Shown in pieces: positions 31,101 to 40,404 of a DNA stretch of 64,000 bases. Positions within the stretch are counted from its first letter, which is position 1. The number at the start of each line of letters is the position of its first letter. This DNA comes from Kluyvera sichuanensis. GTDB lineage: Bacteria > Pseudomonadota > Gammaproteobacteria > Enterobacterales > Enterobacteriaceae. The position numbers and the translations under genes are program-made. The stretch is from positions 62,001 through 126,000 of the forward strand of contig NZ_JABBJF010000010.1 in NCBI RefSeq assembly GCF_014218705.1, written 5' to 3'. Under the pieces are notes generated by a model. The model was not told the DNA's origin and searched no databases. It saw nothing but the letters and a program-made list of their open reading frames with translations.

Positions 31101-31881
31101 GACGCCTGGTAATGGTCTTTTATTGAGCGCATTTTCACTTTTATCACATTACCAATATAGGGAAGCTATTGAATTACTTAACTCGGAACCGGTTGATGAG
31201 AGTGATGAATATTATCGGTTATTGGTTTTATCCGATGCTTATGCAGGGCTGAAAAATTATCAAGAGGCCATGGGCTGTATTAATAAAGCTGAGTGTCTGC
31301 GTGGTGTTGATATTTTTGTTATCTATAAGAAAATAGGCTTGCTCTATGAGCTACAAGAGTGGGAAACAGTGTGCGAGCAATTCTCGACTATTGCTCATGA
31401 TATAGCATCCCTACCCATTGTTTACGTGTTCTATTATGTGGCGGCACTCTGTCAGCTTGACCAAAAGGATGTGGCTCGAGAACAGTTCGAACGATTGAAA
31501 CCTGATCATTATGATGAGAGTAATGAATACTTTTATTCAAAAATATGTATGCTGCTGGATAAATGGGATTTAGCGGTGAGTTATCTGTCGAAAAACAACT
31601 TGGCTAACTCGCAAGCCGTCGAGGATCTGTCAAATGCATTAAGATTCAGCGGGCAGTTGATGCCAGCATTGTTGAATTTAAAAACAAAAGAAGAGACTCT
31701 GGAGCCTTCAGGTTGGGCCTTAAGGGCTGAGCTTGCACAGCTGAATGATGACTGGGAGGATGCTTATCAAAGCTGGCGTCGTTATTTATCATTAGCCCCG
31801 TTACAGGTGACAACTGAGGCTATGACAAAACTTCAGGATTTGAAAAAGTTAAGTGAGTTGGTAAACGTTAATCGGTACTAA
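28120..31881 (+). CDS. Multidomain capsule polymerase: GT2 + CDP-glycerol glycerophosphotransferase-like + TPR-like tail
   Basis: 1253 residues. An N-terminal segment (8-24) matches one in the preceding Stealth protein. Residues ~42-300 are a GT-A family 2 glycosyltransferase with VSAVYNVGRYLDDY, VDDGS (78-82), NGGQASARNLGL and the DPDD metal motif (131-134). Residues ~480-880 resemble TagF/CDP-glycerol glycerophosphotransferase, with FLQHGVTKDD (H591), LTGFPRHD, MPTWRKD, FFPHAN and ITDYSSVAFE (D757). The rest, ~900-1250, is helical and TPR-like (repeated YLEMLF, ALLMLAMQEW, DAYAGLKNYQEAMGCINKAE). It probably adds both a sugar and a polyol phosphate and so polymerises the capsule with the Stealth enzyme. 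No CDP-glycerol synthetase is encoded nearby. A+T is very high until about 30290, then falls. Confidence 0.82.
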   Translation: MLNKKLKKLMRNPGLFFSDMLAKKRKKVSGLYSKKVDGNYEYTVVSAVYNVGRYLDDYFKSLVNQKLNFKKNIYLIMVDDGSVDDSAAIIKKWQSKYPDNILYLRKENGGQASARNLGLEHVKTEWVTFIDPDDFVDVNYFYEVDSFVSAGNDQYCMVSCNIIFYYENNKSFKDSHPLRFKYAKGNIALSISKLNKHIQLSSSTAFFCTRIISNFNLQFNSQIKPNFEDGKFIADYLMCNIHTEQVAFLRDAKYLYRKRDDGSSTLDTAWGKVERYTKVTRYGYLSMLHDYAVKYGVIPRFVQNTVLYEVVWQLKQIVNHSERISFLSDEERKEYTQLLIDVFKYIDSDVINDFDLAGCWFYHKLGMISCFKGESPKLQIAYVERYDKYKNQVLLRYFTYNDKFENIIVDGVSVIPAYVKKTRHDFLDLDFIYERRIWVDVGNAREIDLQISNLPTKIHFAGKQYLSSINVRDVIDYFLSNNQFYDKKSCYINSWVFMDRDTQADDNAEHLYRYVMNEYPERAIFFILSSDSHDWNRLREEGFNLISYGSEEHTAILKSCSKVISSHVDHYVVNYLGDNMLKGRHFIFLQHGVTKDDLSTWLNHKDNIDCFVTASPYEYNSIVRYESKYIYSNKEVVLTGFPRHDLLINSGRGERIILVMPTWRKDIVDNTIAMGNNRAKNPSFMQSEFAMRWYNFIHSNKLKELSLRYNFQVVFFPHANIQPYIKEFSVPEYIKKITHQDGSIQNLFGKAAMMITDYSSVAFEMAVINKPTLYYQFDEADFFSGGHAYTKGYFDYREHGFGDVATTEEALLSSLEVLLKNDAKPDAIIQSRIDATFPYRDGHCCQRVYDEIIKLDAPMPDDYVDDNILRDYAIQSLNAHQITLSERWWEQYISRNSNVSLSDNLLYVTVLRESGKLNAAAKYLEMLFSSCGDNVDSSLYLSRALLMLAMQEWSSAINFFRISGVKSVSDNYYHYLFCFLHSSEYKALPTESMLTPGNGLLLSAFSLLSHYQYREAIELLNSEPVDESDEYYRLLVLSDAYAGLKNYQEAMGCINKAECLRGVDIFVIYKKIGLLYELQEWETVCEQFSTIAHDIASLPIVYVFYYVAALCQLDQKDVAREQFERLKPDHYDESNEYFYSKICMLLDKWDLAVSYLSKNNLANSQAVEDLSNALRFSGQLMPALLNLKTKEETLEPSGWALRAELAQLNDDWEDAYQSWRRYLSLAPLQVTTEAMTKLQDLKKLSELVNVNRY

Positions 31882-31897
31882 TGTTACCTTCTTCAGG

Positions 31898-33169
31898 CTA
31901 GCTTTGTTTAGTGATGTTCCTATGTGTGGAGACAGCCTTATCAGCGATAAAGGCATGAGCATTTACCCGATTAGGTTGCTCCACACTGGCATTATGTTTT
32001 CCGTAAAATACTTCATTTATCTGTGTCGTTTCCAACAAATATCCTCGAAACTTGCCCAACAACTTCATATCCGGGCGAAAGCCCGCCGTCCAGAACTGGT
32101 GCAGATGCCCCTGATAGGTCAACCCTTTCATGTCGTACAGGGCATCACCCATCACCTTCAGCGATTTATTGTGTATCAGCGCAGACAGCCCCGCCGTACT
32201 GTTAATCGTCACCACCGCTTTTGCGTGCTTCAGCATTTCCGGCATCGGTAGGTCGTGCACATAGAGCACGCGATTCCGGACCCCATATTTTTTACTGAGG
32301 CGCTTAATCAAGGGAGCATACAAACGGTGGCCGCGATCCATTGGATGGTGTTTAAACACGAGAAACTTTGTCGCTGGGGCTTTGGTCGCGAAAGAGTAAA
32401 TCACATCATTAATATACTCGCGAACGTCGTTATATGGGCTGTGCTGCCGAATCTGGCTGTCGTTGTAGACCTGTAAAATGGCCAGGTAAAAACGATTATC
32501 CAGCTGGTTTTGCAAGCGCGGGAGCATATGCCGTTCGCTGAAGGCATACCAGTGTTTACGCCTCCACGCTCGGATCCAGCATCGCATCTCATACCACGGA
32601 GAGAACGACTTGTGGTGCCGATAGTGTGGGTACTGCTTTTGGTGAAACCAGCCAATCAGATAATACCAGGTTGCATGCCAGTAGCGCAGGCGCGTGGAGG
32701 GTTTCAGTGATTGAATAACGCGTGGCGGCATCTCCGGCAACTGGCGATAAAAGTCGGGTTCCTGAGGGAGGGAAGAGTAGGCGTTAACGCCGCCTACCTC
32801 AAGCGTAATGAAATGAGGACGCAAGTAGCCTTCTTCGAACGCCAGAAACCGCAGTCCCTTTGCGTTAGCCCACTGGCGCGCCGCCTGGTGCAAAGGGCGG
32901 CAATCGCCAAAACAGACCAGCGTGTCAAAGGGATAGGTTTGCCAGACTTCTTTAAGCCAGCGGGCAAACTGCGCGGGGGTTTGGGTGTAGTACAGCACGG
33001 AGCGCTGGCGGCAATAAAAATGGTCACCGCCGTTAAACACAACGTTGACGGCCTCTCGCCCTTTACTCTCCAGCCAACCGGCTAGATCAGAAAAGAAGGG
33101 GCCCATTGGGCCTTGTAAAAGCAAATAGCGCTTACCTGCCAGCAGGTTGTTCATTGCGGTGCTTTCCAT
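31898..33169 (-). CDS. kpsS: KpsS, beta-Kdo transferase for the capsule lipid anchor
   Basis: 423 residues from the ATG at 33169 (MESTAMNNLLAGKRYLLLQG), which has a strong SD (CAGGAGGGTGC); a longer in-frame start at 33292 would run into kpsC. E. coli KpsS is about 389 residues, so this one has some 30 extra at the C-terminus. It adds the first Kdo to phosphatidylglycerol. Conserved parts: QGPMGPFFSDLAGWLE, NGGDHFYC, CFGDCRPLH, FEEGYLRPHFIT, KHHPMDRGHR and INSTAGLSALIHNKSLK. Its 3' end is 16 bases from that of the facing polymerase gene. Confidence 0.93.
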   Translation of the reverse strand: MESTAMNNLLAGKRYLLLQGPMGPFFSDLAGWLESKGREAVNVVFNGGDHFYCRQRSVLYYTQTPAQFARWLKEVWQTYPFDTLVCFGDCRPLHQAARQWANAKGLRFLAFEEGYLRPHFITLEVGGVNAYSSLPQEPDFYRQLPEMPPRVIQSLKPSTRLRYWHATWYYLIGWFHQKQYPHYRHHKSFSPWYEMRCWIRAWRRKHWYAFSERHMLPRLQNQLDNRFYLAILQVYNDSQIRQHSPYNDVREYINDVIYSFATKAPATKFLVFKHHPMDRGHRLYAPLIKRLSKKYGVRNRVLYVHDLPMPEMLKHAKAVVTINSTAGLSALIHNKSLKVMGDALYDMKGLTYQGHLHQFWTAGFRPDMKLLGKFRGYLLETTQINEVFYGKHNASVEQPNRVNAHAFIADKAVSTHRNITKQS

Positions 33170-33183
33170 GCACCCTCCTGATT

Positions 33184-35205
33184 TTATTTGAATTTTACGC
33201 GGTAAAAATTGATGGCCTTGCGACTCAGACGTACCAGTCGATTGGCTTTTTTCTTTGCCGCCATATCGGGGCGGGTTTGCGTCATCAGCCACGCCGCAGC
33301 TGCTTCGGCCGTGATGACGCGCTGGTCATGCGGGTGGATATAGGTTGGGTAGGCAATGAGAGTCTGGTAGATGAGATCCTGCAGCGTTAACGACCGCTGG
33401 CGACGAGCATTGGGGTGTTCATCCACGGTAAGCCCCCATCCGGCGTAGAACGGTTGGCCGTAGCAGTACACCAGCTTACCGTGCAGCAGCGCTTCAAACC
33501 CGGACAGTGAGGTCATGGTGTGGAGTTCATCGGCCTGCTGAATGCACTCGATAATATCGGCATCAAGCGCCACGCAGTCGGCAAGGCTCGTCATCTCTTC
33601 TTCAGTAATGTGGCCGGGACGGTTACCGGTGAGCACGTCGGGGTGCGGTTTATAAATAATAAATGCATCTGGATGACGCTCGCGTACGGTACGCAGGAGT
33701 GTCAGGTTGGTATTGATGCTGAGTGTTCCCGTCGCGATGGAGGCATCGTTCTCCACCTGCCCTGGAACCAGCAGCACCCGCTTATCCCCGGTCGCCGGAC
33801 GCTGCCAGCGTTTACCGAGGTTATACTTACTGAGCTTATTCTTCACCAGATGCTGATGGAGTTGCGAAGCTCGCTGCTGCTGTTCGACGGTCAGGAGAGA
33901 GTGGCTGAGCAGCGTCTCCAGATCGCTGGGGCGAGTGGCATCGTAGTAAATCCCTGTCTTGTCGAGCACCAGCGAAAGCGGAGGTAACAGATCTGAACCA
34001 AGGCCTGATGAACGTAGAAAGCCATCTTCCATTCTCCAGATAGGGAGGTTGCCTTCTGCCGCCTTATCTTTCCAACGCGCCTCGCCTTGAATTCCCCAGA
34101 CGATGCACGCTGTCGCCTCTTTGCTGCGGCGGGAGAAACTCACCTGATTATCCGTCGTGCGTAAAAAGGGCTTCACAACGCTGCTTTTCCAGAGCGTCAT
34201 ACCCGGCGCCCATAAATACCCTCGCCGGGCGAGTTGGTGGGTTCGATTCAGATGCAGATAGTCCAGCACGTCGAAAAGCGTGGCCCGTTCGCCGGCGTAG
34301 GGGTCAATATAGCGGGTGTAGCGGAGCCAGGCGGCGCTGACCAGCGCCGTTAGCGGTGCAGAACCACGCCGTGCGGCAAGCGCTGGCGCATCAGGGTGCC
34401 GATCGTCCGTTAGCCCCCATCCGGCATACCAGGGCAGCCCGAAACAGACAACACGTTTACCGGCCATCAGCGCTTCGATACCGTACTGCGACGTTGCGGT
34501 GTAGACCGTGCTGACGTGTTGCAGCAAAGACTGCGGGCTAACGTCTTCGATGAACAGCCGGATTCGTGGGTTGGCTGGCAGGGCGTTGAAATAGCCGCGT
34601 TTTTTACCACTCAGCACGTCAGGATGCGTTTTAACCCAGATTTCGGCCTGTGGATGCTCGCGACAGGCGCTGGAAAGCATGGCGGCAAATTGGTGTTCGT
34701 TTGCTCCGCCTAGTTTCACGGAGATATCACCAAAGGTCTGGTCGATAACCAATACGATCTCTTTGCCCGTTGAGCGCTCTGAAAAGGGCGGGGCATGGTT
34801 ATATTTTGAGAGATCGTAGTTAACCATCATGGCGATAGCGCGCAGCGCGTCGCCTTCCTGATAGGGGTCGGCGGCGGCTATCTGAATCAGTTTTTCCAGC
34901 CGACTGGGCGTGCGGGCATCGTAGTAAATGCCCAAGTCATCTACCACCATCGCCAGCGGCGGTGCGCCATTTACGCCTAGCCCTAGCGAACGGGTAAAAC
35001 CATCTTCCAGTCGTAGGATGGGAATACCGGCCTGTCGGGCCAGTTTGATGGGGCGCTGCGCCGAAGGGCGCTCTCCCCATACCGCGACGGCGCGAAGGCG
35101 GATTGACGCGAGGTTGCTGTGGGGCGTCAGCTTGATGCCGGGTTCACCGAGAAACGCCTCAAGGTGCGGCGTCTTCCAGAGGCCTGATGAATAAATGCCA
35201 ATCAT
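33184..35205 (-). CDS. kpsC: KpsC, retaining beta-Kdo transferase building the poly-Kdo linker
   Basis: 673 residues (E. coli 675). Two tandem related domains, each with its own LEDGF(T/L)RS motif ([13 protein letters not shown] and [13 protein letters not shown]), followed by [15 protein letters not shown] / KPHPDVLTG and the [11 protein letters not shown] / [11 protein letters not shown] motifs. The duplicated sites add alternating Kdo linkages to the KpsS product, giving the linker on which the capsule is built. It lies between kpsD (65-base gap) and kpsS (14-base gap). Confidence 0.95.
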   Translation of the reverse strand: MIGIYSSGLWKTPHLEAFLGEPGIKLTPHSNLASIRLRAVAVWGERPSAQRPIKLARQAGIPILRLEDGFTRSLGLGVNGAPPLAMVVDDLGIYYDARTPSRLEKLIQIAAADPYQEGDALRAIAMMVNYDLSKYNHAPPFSERSTGKEIVLVIDQTFGDISVKLGGANEHQFAAMLSSACREHPQAEIWVKTHPDVLSGKKRGYFNALPANPRIRLFIEDVSPQSLLQHVSTVYTATSQYGIEALMAGKRVVCFGLPWYAGWGLTDDRHPDAPALAARRGSAPLTALVSAAWLRYTRYIDPYAGERATLFDVLDYLHLNRTHQLARRGYLWAPGMTLWKSSVVKPFLRTTDNQVSFSRRSKEATACIVWGIQGEARWKDKAAEGNLPIWRMEDGFLRSSGLGSDLLPPLSLVLDKTGIYYDATRPSDLETLLSHSLLTVEQQQRASQLHQHLVKNKLSKYNLGKRWQRPATGDKRVLLVPGQVENDASIATGTLSINTNLTLLRTVRERHPDAFIIYKPHPDVLTGNRPGHITEEEMTSLADCVALDADIIECIQQADELHTMTSLSGFEALLHGKLVYCYGQPFYAGWGLTVDEHPNARRQRSLTLQDLIYQTLIAYPTYIHPHDQRVITAEAAAAWLMTQTRPDMAAKKKANRLVRLSRKAINFYRVKFK

Positions 35206-35270
35206 CCTGATTACATTCTCTATCGCTATGATGAGGTAGCGGCGGAATAACCCGCCGCTCTTATCGGGTT

Positions 35271-36944
35271 TTACAGATCCAAAATCACTTTTGCCGCAAC
35301 GGCCAACTGGTAAAGAATGGTAGAAATGCCGCGCGTGACCTCGATGTTCTTTGATTCATATTTCGGCAGAACCATAATTTCATCGCCCGCTTTGATGGTA
35401 TTAACATCGTCGGCGTTTAGCGCTTCGCCATCCTGGCGAATCACGATGATTTTCGACTGCCCGGACTTTTGCGTCAGGCCGCCACATTTTTTAATATAAT
35501 CATCAACATCAAGCTTCTCCTGCCAGCTGACTGCGTTGGGAAACAGCACCGAACCGTGCACCATCACCAGCGACGTTTTCTCTGGGATGGTGACGACGTC
35601 GCCATCCTCCAGCAGTACCGAATCGAGATTACTTTCATTGAGAACGACCTGGCCTTTGGGGACGACGCTGCGGGCTTTAGCCACAAATCGGCTCACCAGC
35701 TGTGCTTCCTGAACGCGCAGACGCGCTTCTTCCTGGGTGGCGGACTGAGAGGAGAGGGAAGCTTCTTCCAGTTTCTGTAAGGAGAGATCGAGCATCTCTT
35801 TTTGTCGCAGGGCGACGGACTGGCGATACAGCTGAATGCTGTCCATCCGCGACATGCTATTAGTTCTGATCTGCGAGAGCACCTGCTTCATCGTGCTGCC
35901 GTAAGGCAGAACCAGCGCGTGCTCGCCGGAATGCGCGCCTTCAATGCGCACCTGGATTGTGCCCGCGTAGCGGTCGGAACTGATAATCAGCTTGTCGCCA
36001 TCCTGCAGGCTTCTCCCGGCCGCGCTACCCAGCGGGTAGTATTCTGTCCGCTTGACCGTACCCTGCTGGCGTACGATGGTGAAGTGAGTTGAGCCTGGCT
36101 TAGGTCGCGCCCAGTTCAGGGCCTCCTGAACGGGAATGGAACCTTCAGAAAACTCGAAGTCGTAACCGTTATAAACGTCGCCCTCAACGCTAAAAGTCTG
36201 TTTTCTGGCGCCAACCACAATGGTATCGCCATCGGCAAACTGCGAGAGCGCCAGCGTGCCGTTAAGCAGAAAATCGTACAAATTGACGCGGGTACGCGTT
36301 GATTTCCCGCGTTTTATCGCGATATCAACGTAGCTGCCACGTTCGCTGTCCACGCCTCCGGCTTTGCTCAGATAAGAGAGCAATGAATCCGACGCCACGC
36401 CGCCGTACAGCCCAGGATTTTTGACATACCCGGTGACAAAGACTTTCACCGGCTGAGCCTGCAGCAATGAGGCATATACGTTGACGTTAGATTGGTACAC
36501 CTCTTTTACCTTGGTGGTGACCAGTCTATTGAGTTGGCTGTTGGCGACGCCGGTGACTTTTAGCGGACCAATATTCGGCACAAAAATATTACCTTTAGGA
36601 TCGACCGTCAGCGCGCCGTCGAAGGCAAATGCCCCCCAGAGGCGAACCTGTACGGTATCGCCGAGCCCAATTACATAGTTCGGGTTAAAGCCGATACTGG
36701 CACCGCTATCCGCAGACGTGCCGGTAAAGAGTTGGGCGCCGAACATCCGGCTATTGGAGGGGAACAGCGGCGGAGGCGGTGTGTTATCAAAACCGCTGGC
36801 GTCGGCGGCGCTACCGTTTTGCGGCGTTAGCACAGAAGGGAGCGGGGCCGCGCCGGTCAATTCAGGGTCTGCCGTTACGCCAACGGCAAAAGAGGTGCTC
36901 GATTGCAGTAACAGAAATAAGAAAATGAGTGTGGCTCGTTTCAT
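35271..36944 (-). CDS. kpsD: KpsD, outer-membrane polysaccharide export protein
   Basis: 557 residues (E. coli 558). A signal peptide ([20 protein letters not shown]) precedes a Wza-like polysaccharide export domain ([20 protein letters not shown]) and several SLBB repeats ([39 protein letters not shown]). It has no lipobox cysteine, in line with E. coli KpsD. With KpsE it carries the capsule through the periplasm to the surface. Confidence 0.94.
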   Translation of the reverse strand: MKRATLIFLFLLLQSSTSFAVGVTADPELTGAAPLPSVLTPQNGSAADASGFDNTPPPPLFPSNSRMFGAQLFTGTSADSGASIGFNPNYVIGLGDTVQVRLWGAFAFDGALTVDPKGNIFVPNIGPLKVTGVANSQLNRLVTTKVKEVYQSNVNVYASLLQAQPVKVFVTGYVKNPGLYGGVASDSLLSYLSKAGGVDSERGSYVDIAIKRGKSTRTRVNLYDFLLNGTLALSQFADGDTIVVGARKQTFSVEGDVYNGYDFEFSEGSIPVQEALNWARPKPGSTHFTIVRQQGTVKRTEYYPLGSAAGRSLQDGDKLIISSDRYAGTIQVRIEGAHSGEHALVLPYGSTMKQVLSQIRTNSMSRMDSIQLYRQSVALRQKEMLDLSLQKLEEASLSSQSATQEEARLRVQEAQLVSRFVAKARSVVPKGQVVLNESNLDSVLLEDGDVVTIPEKTSLVMVHGSVLFPNAVSWQEKLDVDDYIKKCGGLTQKSGQSKIIVIRQDGEALNADDVNTIKAGDEIMVLPKYESKNIEVTRGISTILYQLAVAAKVILDL

Positions 36945-36974
36945 AGAGAATCCGTTTCAGTGTTGGCGTTAGCG

Positions 36975-38144
36975 TCAGTCGCGATGATCTTCAATAATGG
37001 TCAGCAGTAATCGGGCTACCCCGTACAGCAGGCAGCAGACCAGCAGCCAGCTCATCAGCAGGTAAGGGACGTTGGGAAACGTCGACTCTTGTGCCAGTTG
37101 CGGGGTGCTGATGGTGGCGAGCGTTTTTAACTTTCTGGCGCTTTCTACTCGCGTTTTTTCAAAGGCTTTGAGCGCGAGCGCGTACAGATCGCCTTCAAAA
37201 ACGGCCTGCGACTTTATCTCTTCAAAATCGGCCGCCATGCTGTTGAGCTTTTTGCCTTCGGGGGCGGTGATCTTGCTTTGTTCTTGATCGATTTGAGATT
37301 GCAAAGAGGTAATGGCGTTCCTGGCGCTGACCACCTGAGGCGCATCGCTACGCAGGTAGGTCAGTAGGTTGCGGAGATCTGCCTCCATCTCAATTTTTTT
37401 CGCCAGTAGCGTATTCACCAGCGTGGTAGCCGCCTCCGCAGAGGCCAGCGGATCCAGAATATTGTGGTTGTTCTGATAGGTGATTAACGCTTGTTTGCTG
37501 GTGTTTAATCGGGATCTGGCCTGCTGTAGTTGCTCTTCCGCAAACGTCATCTGTTCACGGGATATCTGGTGAGACAGTTCATTGATAAAGCGCTCCGATT
37601 CTTTGAGTACGGCGCGGTTAAATTGAAGGGCAAATTCAGGAGTAAATCCCTGCGTCTGGATGGTCAGCAGGCCATTTTTTTCATCATAGTTCACCGAAAT
37701 ACGCTGGCGATAATAGTCCAGCAGTCGTTCATTCGTGGTCTTCGCTGATAAGTGATAAAAAATATCTAAGCCGCTCTCGCCAAACGCCTGATGGAAATTC
37801 AGCTGCTTATCGAGAATATGCATCATATCCGGAGAATTTATATATTCTTTAAGATACAGTGAGTCTTCGGCCGATGAAGAGGTTGAACCCCCTAATAACA
37901 GGCCGACGTTCAGGCTGGCACTATCAATATCCGCAGGGCGTTTAACGGCCACTTTTGATTCGCTGACAAACCGCGGTTCGCTGAAGATAAATAGATAAAT
38001 GAGCAGCAGTAGCATGGGGGCGGCGATCATCATTCGCCACAGGTGGCGTTGTATTTCAACGTGCTGCAGTTCGTTGGCTATCTTGCGATAGTTTTTTGCT
38101 GTTGCCAGTAATATCGCCGATATGCGCGGAGAAATTATTTTCAT
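36975..38144 (-). CDS. kpsE: KpsE, inner-membrane polysaccharide co-polymerase/export protein
   Basis: 389 residues. An N-terminal membrane helix (about 38-54), a long periplasmic coiled-coil region (about 190-320) and a C-terminal helix (about 360-380) give the usual PCP-3 layout. The conserved SEPRFVSESKVAVKRP follows the first helix. First gene of the kpsEDCS operon; in E. coli it is preceded by kpsF, which is not present here. Confidence 0.94.
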   Translation of the reverse strand: MKIISPRISAILLATAKNYRKIANELQHVEIQRHLWRMMIAAPMLLLLIYLFIFSEPRFVSESKVAVKRPADIDSASLNVGLLLGGSTSSSAEDSLYLKEYINSPDMMHILDKQLNFHQAFGESGLDIFYHLSAKTTNERLLDYYRQRISVNYDEKNGLLTIQTQGFTPEFALQFNRAVLKESERFINELSHQISREQMTFAEEQLQQARSRLNTSKQALITYQNNHNILDPLASAEAATTLVNTLLAKKIEMEADLRNLLTYLRSDAPQVVSARNAITSLQSQIDQEQSKITAPEGKKLNSMAADFEEIKSQAVFEGDLYALALKAFEKTRVESARKLKTLATISTPQLAQESTFPNVPYLLMSWLLVCCLLYGVARLLLTIIEDHRD

Positions 38145-38480
38145 AGCTTCGCTGATTTAAACCTTTTTAATAGATATAAAATAGTTATTATGAATAATAG
38201 GTTTACCGTCATGCGTAGCGATAAAGATAGAAAAATAAGACATGTCAATTCCTTATGAATGTCATTGATTTATTATTTAAATGGCACTGTTATTGCGGAT
38301 TTGCTTCGTGAATAAATTAAAGGTGAAGTAGTCTGTTTTATTCGAAGAGGTATTTTTAACACAGCTATTGAACTATCTCAATCCTGATGGAAAAGAAATG
38401 CGGTGAATGATAATAATCATATTTGAATATGTTATTGAATGGTTTTGAAATATAAATGGAGAATTTATTTTTGTACTAAA
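38145..38480 (-). promoter_or_regulatory. AT-rich region upstream of kpsEDCS
   Basis: About 335 bases without a gene, high in A+T. It must contain the kpsE promoter because ettA upstream ends in its own terminator. No clear SD precedes kpsE and no -35/-10 pair stands out. E. coli region 1 promoters bind IHF and H-NS and are temperature-controlled; the same is possible here but not shown. No kpsF remnant was recognised. Confidence 0.5.
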
Positions 38481-38510
38481 TAAAAGGCGAATAACCGAAG
38501 TTATTCGCCT
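38480..38510 (-). terminator. ettA intrinsic terminator
   Basis: Minus strand: AGGCGAATAAC-TTCG-GTTATTCGCCT, a perfect 11-base stem with a TTCG tetraloop, then TTTATTTAG. It closes ettA just past its stop codon. Confidence 0.9.
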
Positions 38511-38518
38511 GATGAAGA

Positions 38519-40186
38519 TTACTTGGCGATACGTTTGTACTTGATACGTTTCGGCTCCAGCGCATCAGCGCCCAGCGTGCGTTTCTTATACTCTTCGTAT
38601 TCGGTGAAGTTACCTTCGAAGAACTCAACCTTACCTTCATCCTGGTAGTCCAGAATGTGGGTGGCAATACGGTCGAGGAACCAACGGTCGTGCGAGATAA
38701 CCATTGCGCAGCCTGGGAACTCCAGCAGGGCGTTTTCCAGCGCGCGCAGGGTTTCGATATCCAGGTCGTTTGTGGGTTCATCGAGTAGCAGCATGTTGCC
38801 GCCAACCTGCAGCAGCTTCGCCAGATGCAGACGACCGCGCTCACCGCCGGACAGTTCGCCTACGCGTTTGCCCTGGTCGACGCCTTTGAAGTTAAAGCGG
38901 CCAACGTACGCACGGCTTGGCATTTCGATGTTGCCAACCTTCATGATATCCAGCCCGCCGGACACTTCTTCCCACACGGTTTTGCTGTTATCCATCGCGT
39001 CACGGAACTGGTCAACGGACGCCAGCTTCACGGTTTCACCCAGGGTGATGGTACCGCTATCAGGCTGTTCCTGACCGGACATCATGCGGAACAGGGTGGA
39101 TTTACCCGCGCCGTTCGGGCCGATGATGCCGACGATAGCGCCTTTCGGCACTGAGAAGCTCAGGTCGTCGATCAGTACGCGATCGCCGTAGGATTTACGC
39201 AGATTGCTCACTTCAACGACTTTATCGCCCAGGCGTGCGCCAGGTGGAATAAACAGTTCGTTGGTTTCGTTACGCTTCTGGTATTCGGTATTGTTCAGCT
39301 CTTCAAAGCGTGCCAGACGGGCCTTGCCCTTAGACTGACGGCCTTTAGCGCCCTGACGTACCCACTCCAGCTCCTTCTCAATGGATTTACGGCGAGCCGC
39401 TTCCTGAGAAGCTTCCTGAGCCAGACGCTGATCTTTCTGCTCCAGCCAGGAGGAGTAGTTACCTTCCCACGGAATACCTTCACCGCGGTCAAGCTCGAGG
39501 ATCCAACCGGCAACGTTATCGAGGAAGTAACGGTCGTGGGTAATCGCCACAACGGTGCCTTCGAAGTCGTGCAGGAAGCGTTCCAGCCAGGCCACAGATT
39601 CTGCATCCAGGTGGTTAGTTGGTTCGTCGAGCAGCAGCATATCTGGCTTTTCGAGCAGCAGGCGGCACAGCGCGACGCGGCGGCGTTCACCACCGGAGAG
39701 TTTTTCGATTTTCGCGTCCCAGTCCGGCAGACGCAGCGCATCAGCGGCGCGCTCCAGCTGCACGTTCAGGTTGTGACCGTCGTGCGCCTGGATAATTTCT
39801 TCGAACTTACCCTGCTGGGCGGCCAGCTTGTCGAAGTCGGCGTCTGGTTCAGCATACTTCGCGTACACTTCGTCCAGGCCTTTCAGCGCGTTAACCACTT
39901 CGGCAACGGCTTCTTCAACCGATTCACGAACGGTATGTTCAGGGTTCAGCTTGGGTTCCTGCGGCAGGTAACCAATCTTGAGACCCGGCTGTGGGCGAGC
40001 TTCGCCTTCGATATCGGTATCGATACCGGCCATGATGCGCAGCAGGGTGGATTTACCGGCACCGTTCAGGCCCAGAACACCGATTTTTGCGCCAGGGAAG
40101 AAGCTCAGCGAGATGTTTTTAAGAATATGACGTTTCGGCGGAACCACTTTGCCGACACGATGCATGGTATAAACGAATTGAGCCAC
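38519..40186 (-). CDS. ettA: EttA, energy-dependent translational throttle (ABC-F ATPase)
   Basis: 555 residues, the E. coli length. Two ABC domains with Walker A GLNGAGKST and GPNGAGKST and signatures LSGGERRR and LSGGERGR, without membrane segments. It binds the ribosomal E site and gates the first elongation step according to ATP/ADP ratio. The arm and P-site tether region between the domains (LEWVRQGAKGRQSKGKARL) is intact. Confidence 0.97.
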   Translation of the reverse strand: MAQFVYTMHRVGKVVPPKRHILKNISLSFFPGAKIGVLGLNGAGKSTLLRIMAGIDTDIEGEARPQPGLKIGYLPQEPKLNPEHTVRESVEEAVAEVVNALKGLDEVYAKYAEPDADFDKLAAQQGKFEEIIQAHDGHNLNVQLERAADALRLPDWDAKIEKLSGGERRRVALCRLLLEKPDMLLLDEPTNHLDAESVAWLERFLHDFEGTVVAITHDRYFLDNVAGWILELDRGEGIPWEGNYSSWLEQKDQRLAQEASQEAARRKSIEKELEWVRQGAKGRQSKGKARLARFEELNNTEYQKRNETNELFIPPGARLGDKVVEVSNLRKSYGDRVLIDDLSFSVPKGAIVGIIGPNGAGKSTLFRMMSGQEQPDSGTITLGETVKLASVDQFRDAMDNSKTVWEEVSGGLDIMKVGNIEMPSRAYVGRFNFKGVDQGKRVGELSGGERGRLHLAKLLQVGGNMLLLDEPTNDLDIETLRALENALLEFPGCAMVISHDRWFLDRIATHILDYQDEGKVEFFEGNFTEYEEYKKRTLGADALEPKRIKYKRIAK

Positions 40187-40404
40187 GTTGGACTTCGCCT
40201 CTTTTATAGTGAATAGAGTTTTTCAAAGGCGAAGTGTAGCTGTTTTCAACGTTCAATCCCAGCAGGCAAATTCAGGTGTGCTACGTCGCATATAAAACGT
40301 AAAAAAGTGTTCATGGCGTGGCGTATTAGCCGATCAGTCGTTAGCATCAATTTATTACGCGGCATGATGCTGTACTGACGTAACGTGACAACGAGGAAGA
40401 GCTT

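Noticed and set aside
33170-33292. Longer N-terminal form of KpsS
   Set aside because: It would overlap kpsC, and the ATG at 33169 has a strong SD and aligns with known KpsS.
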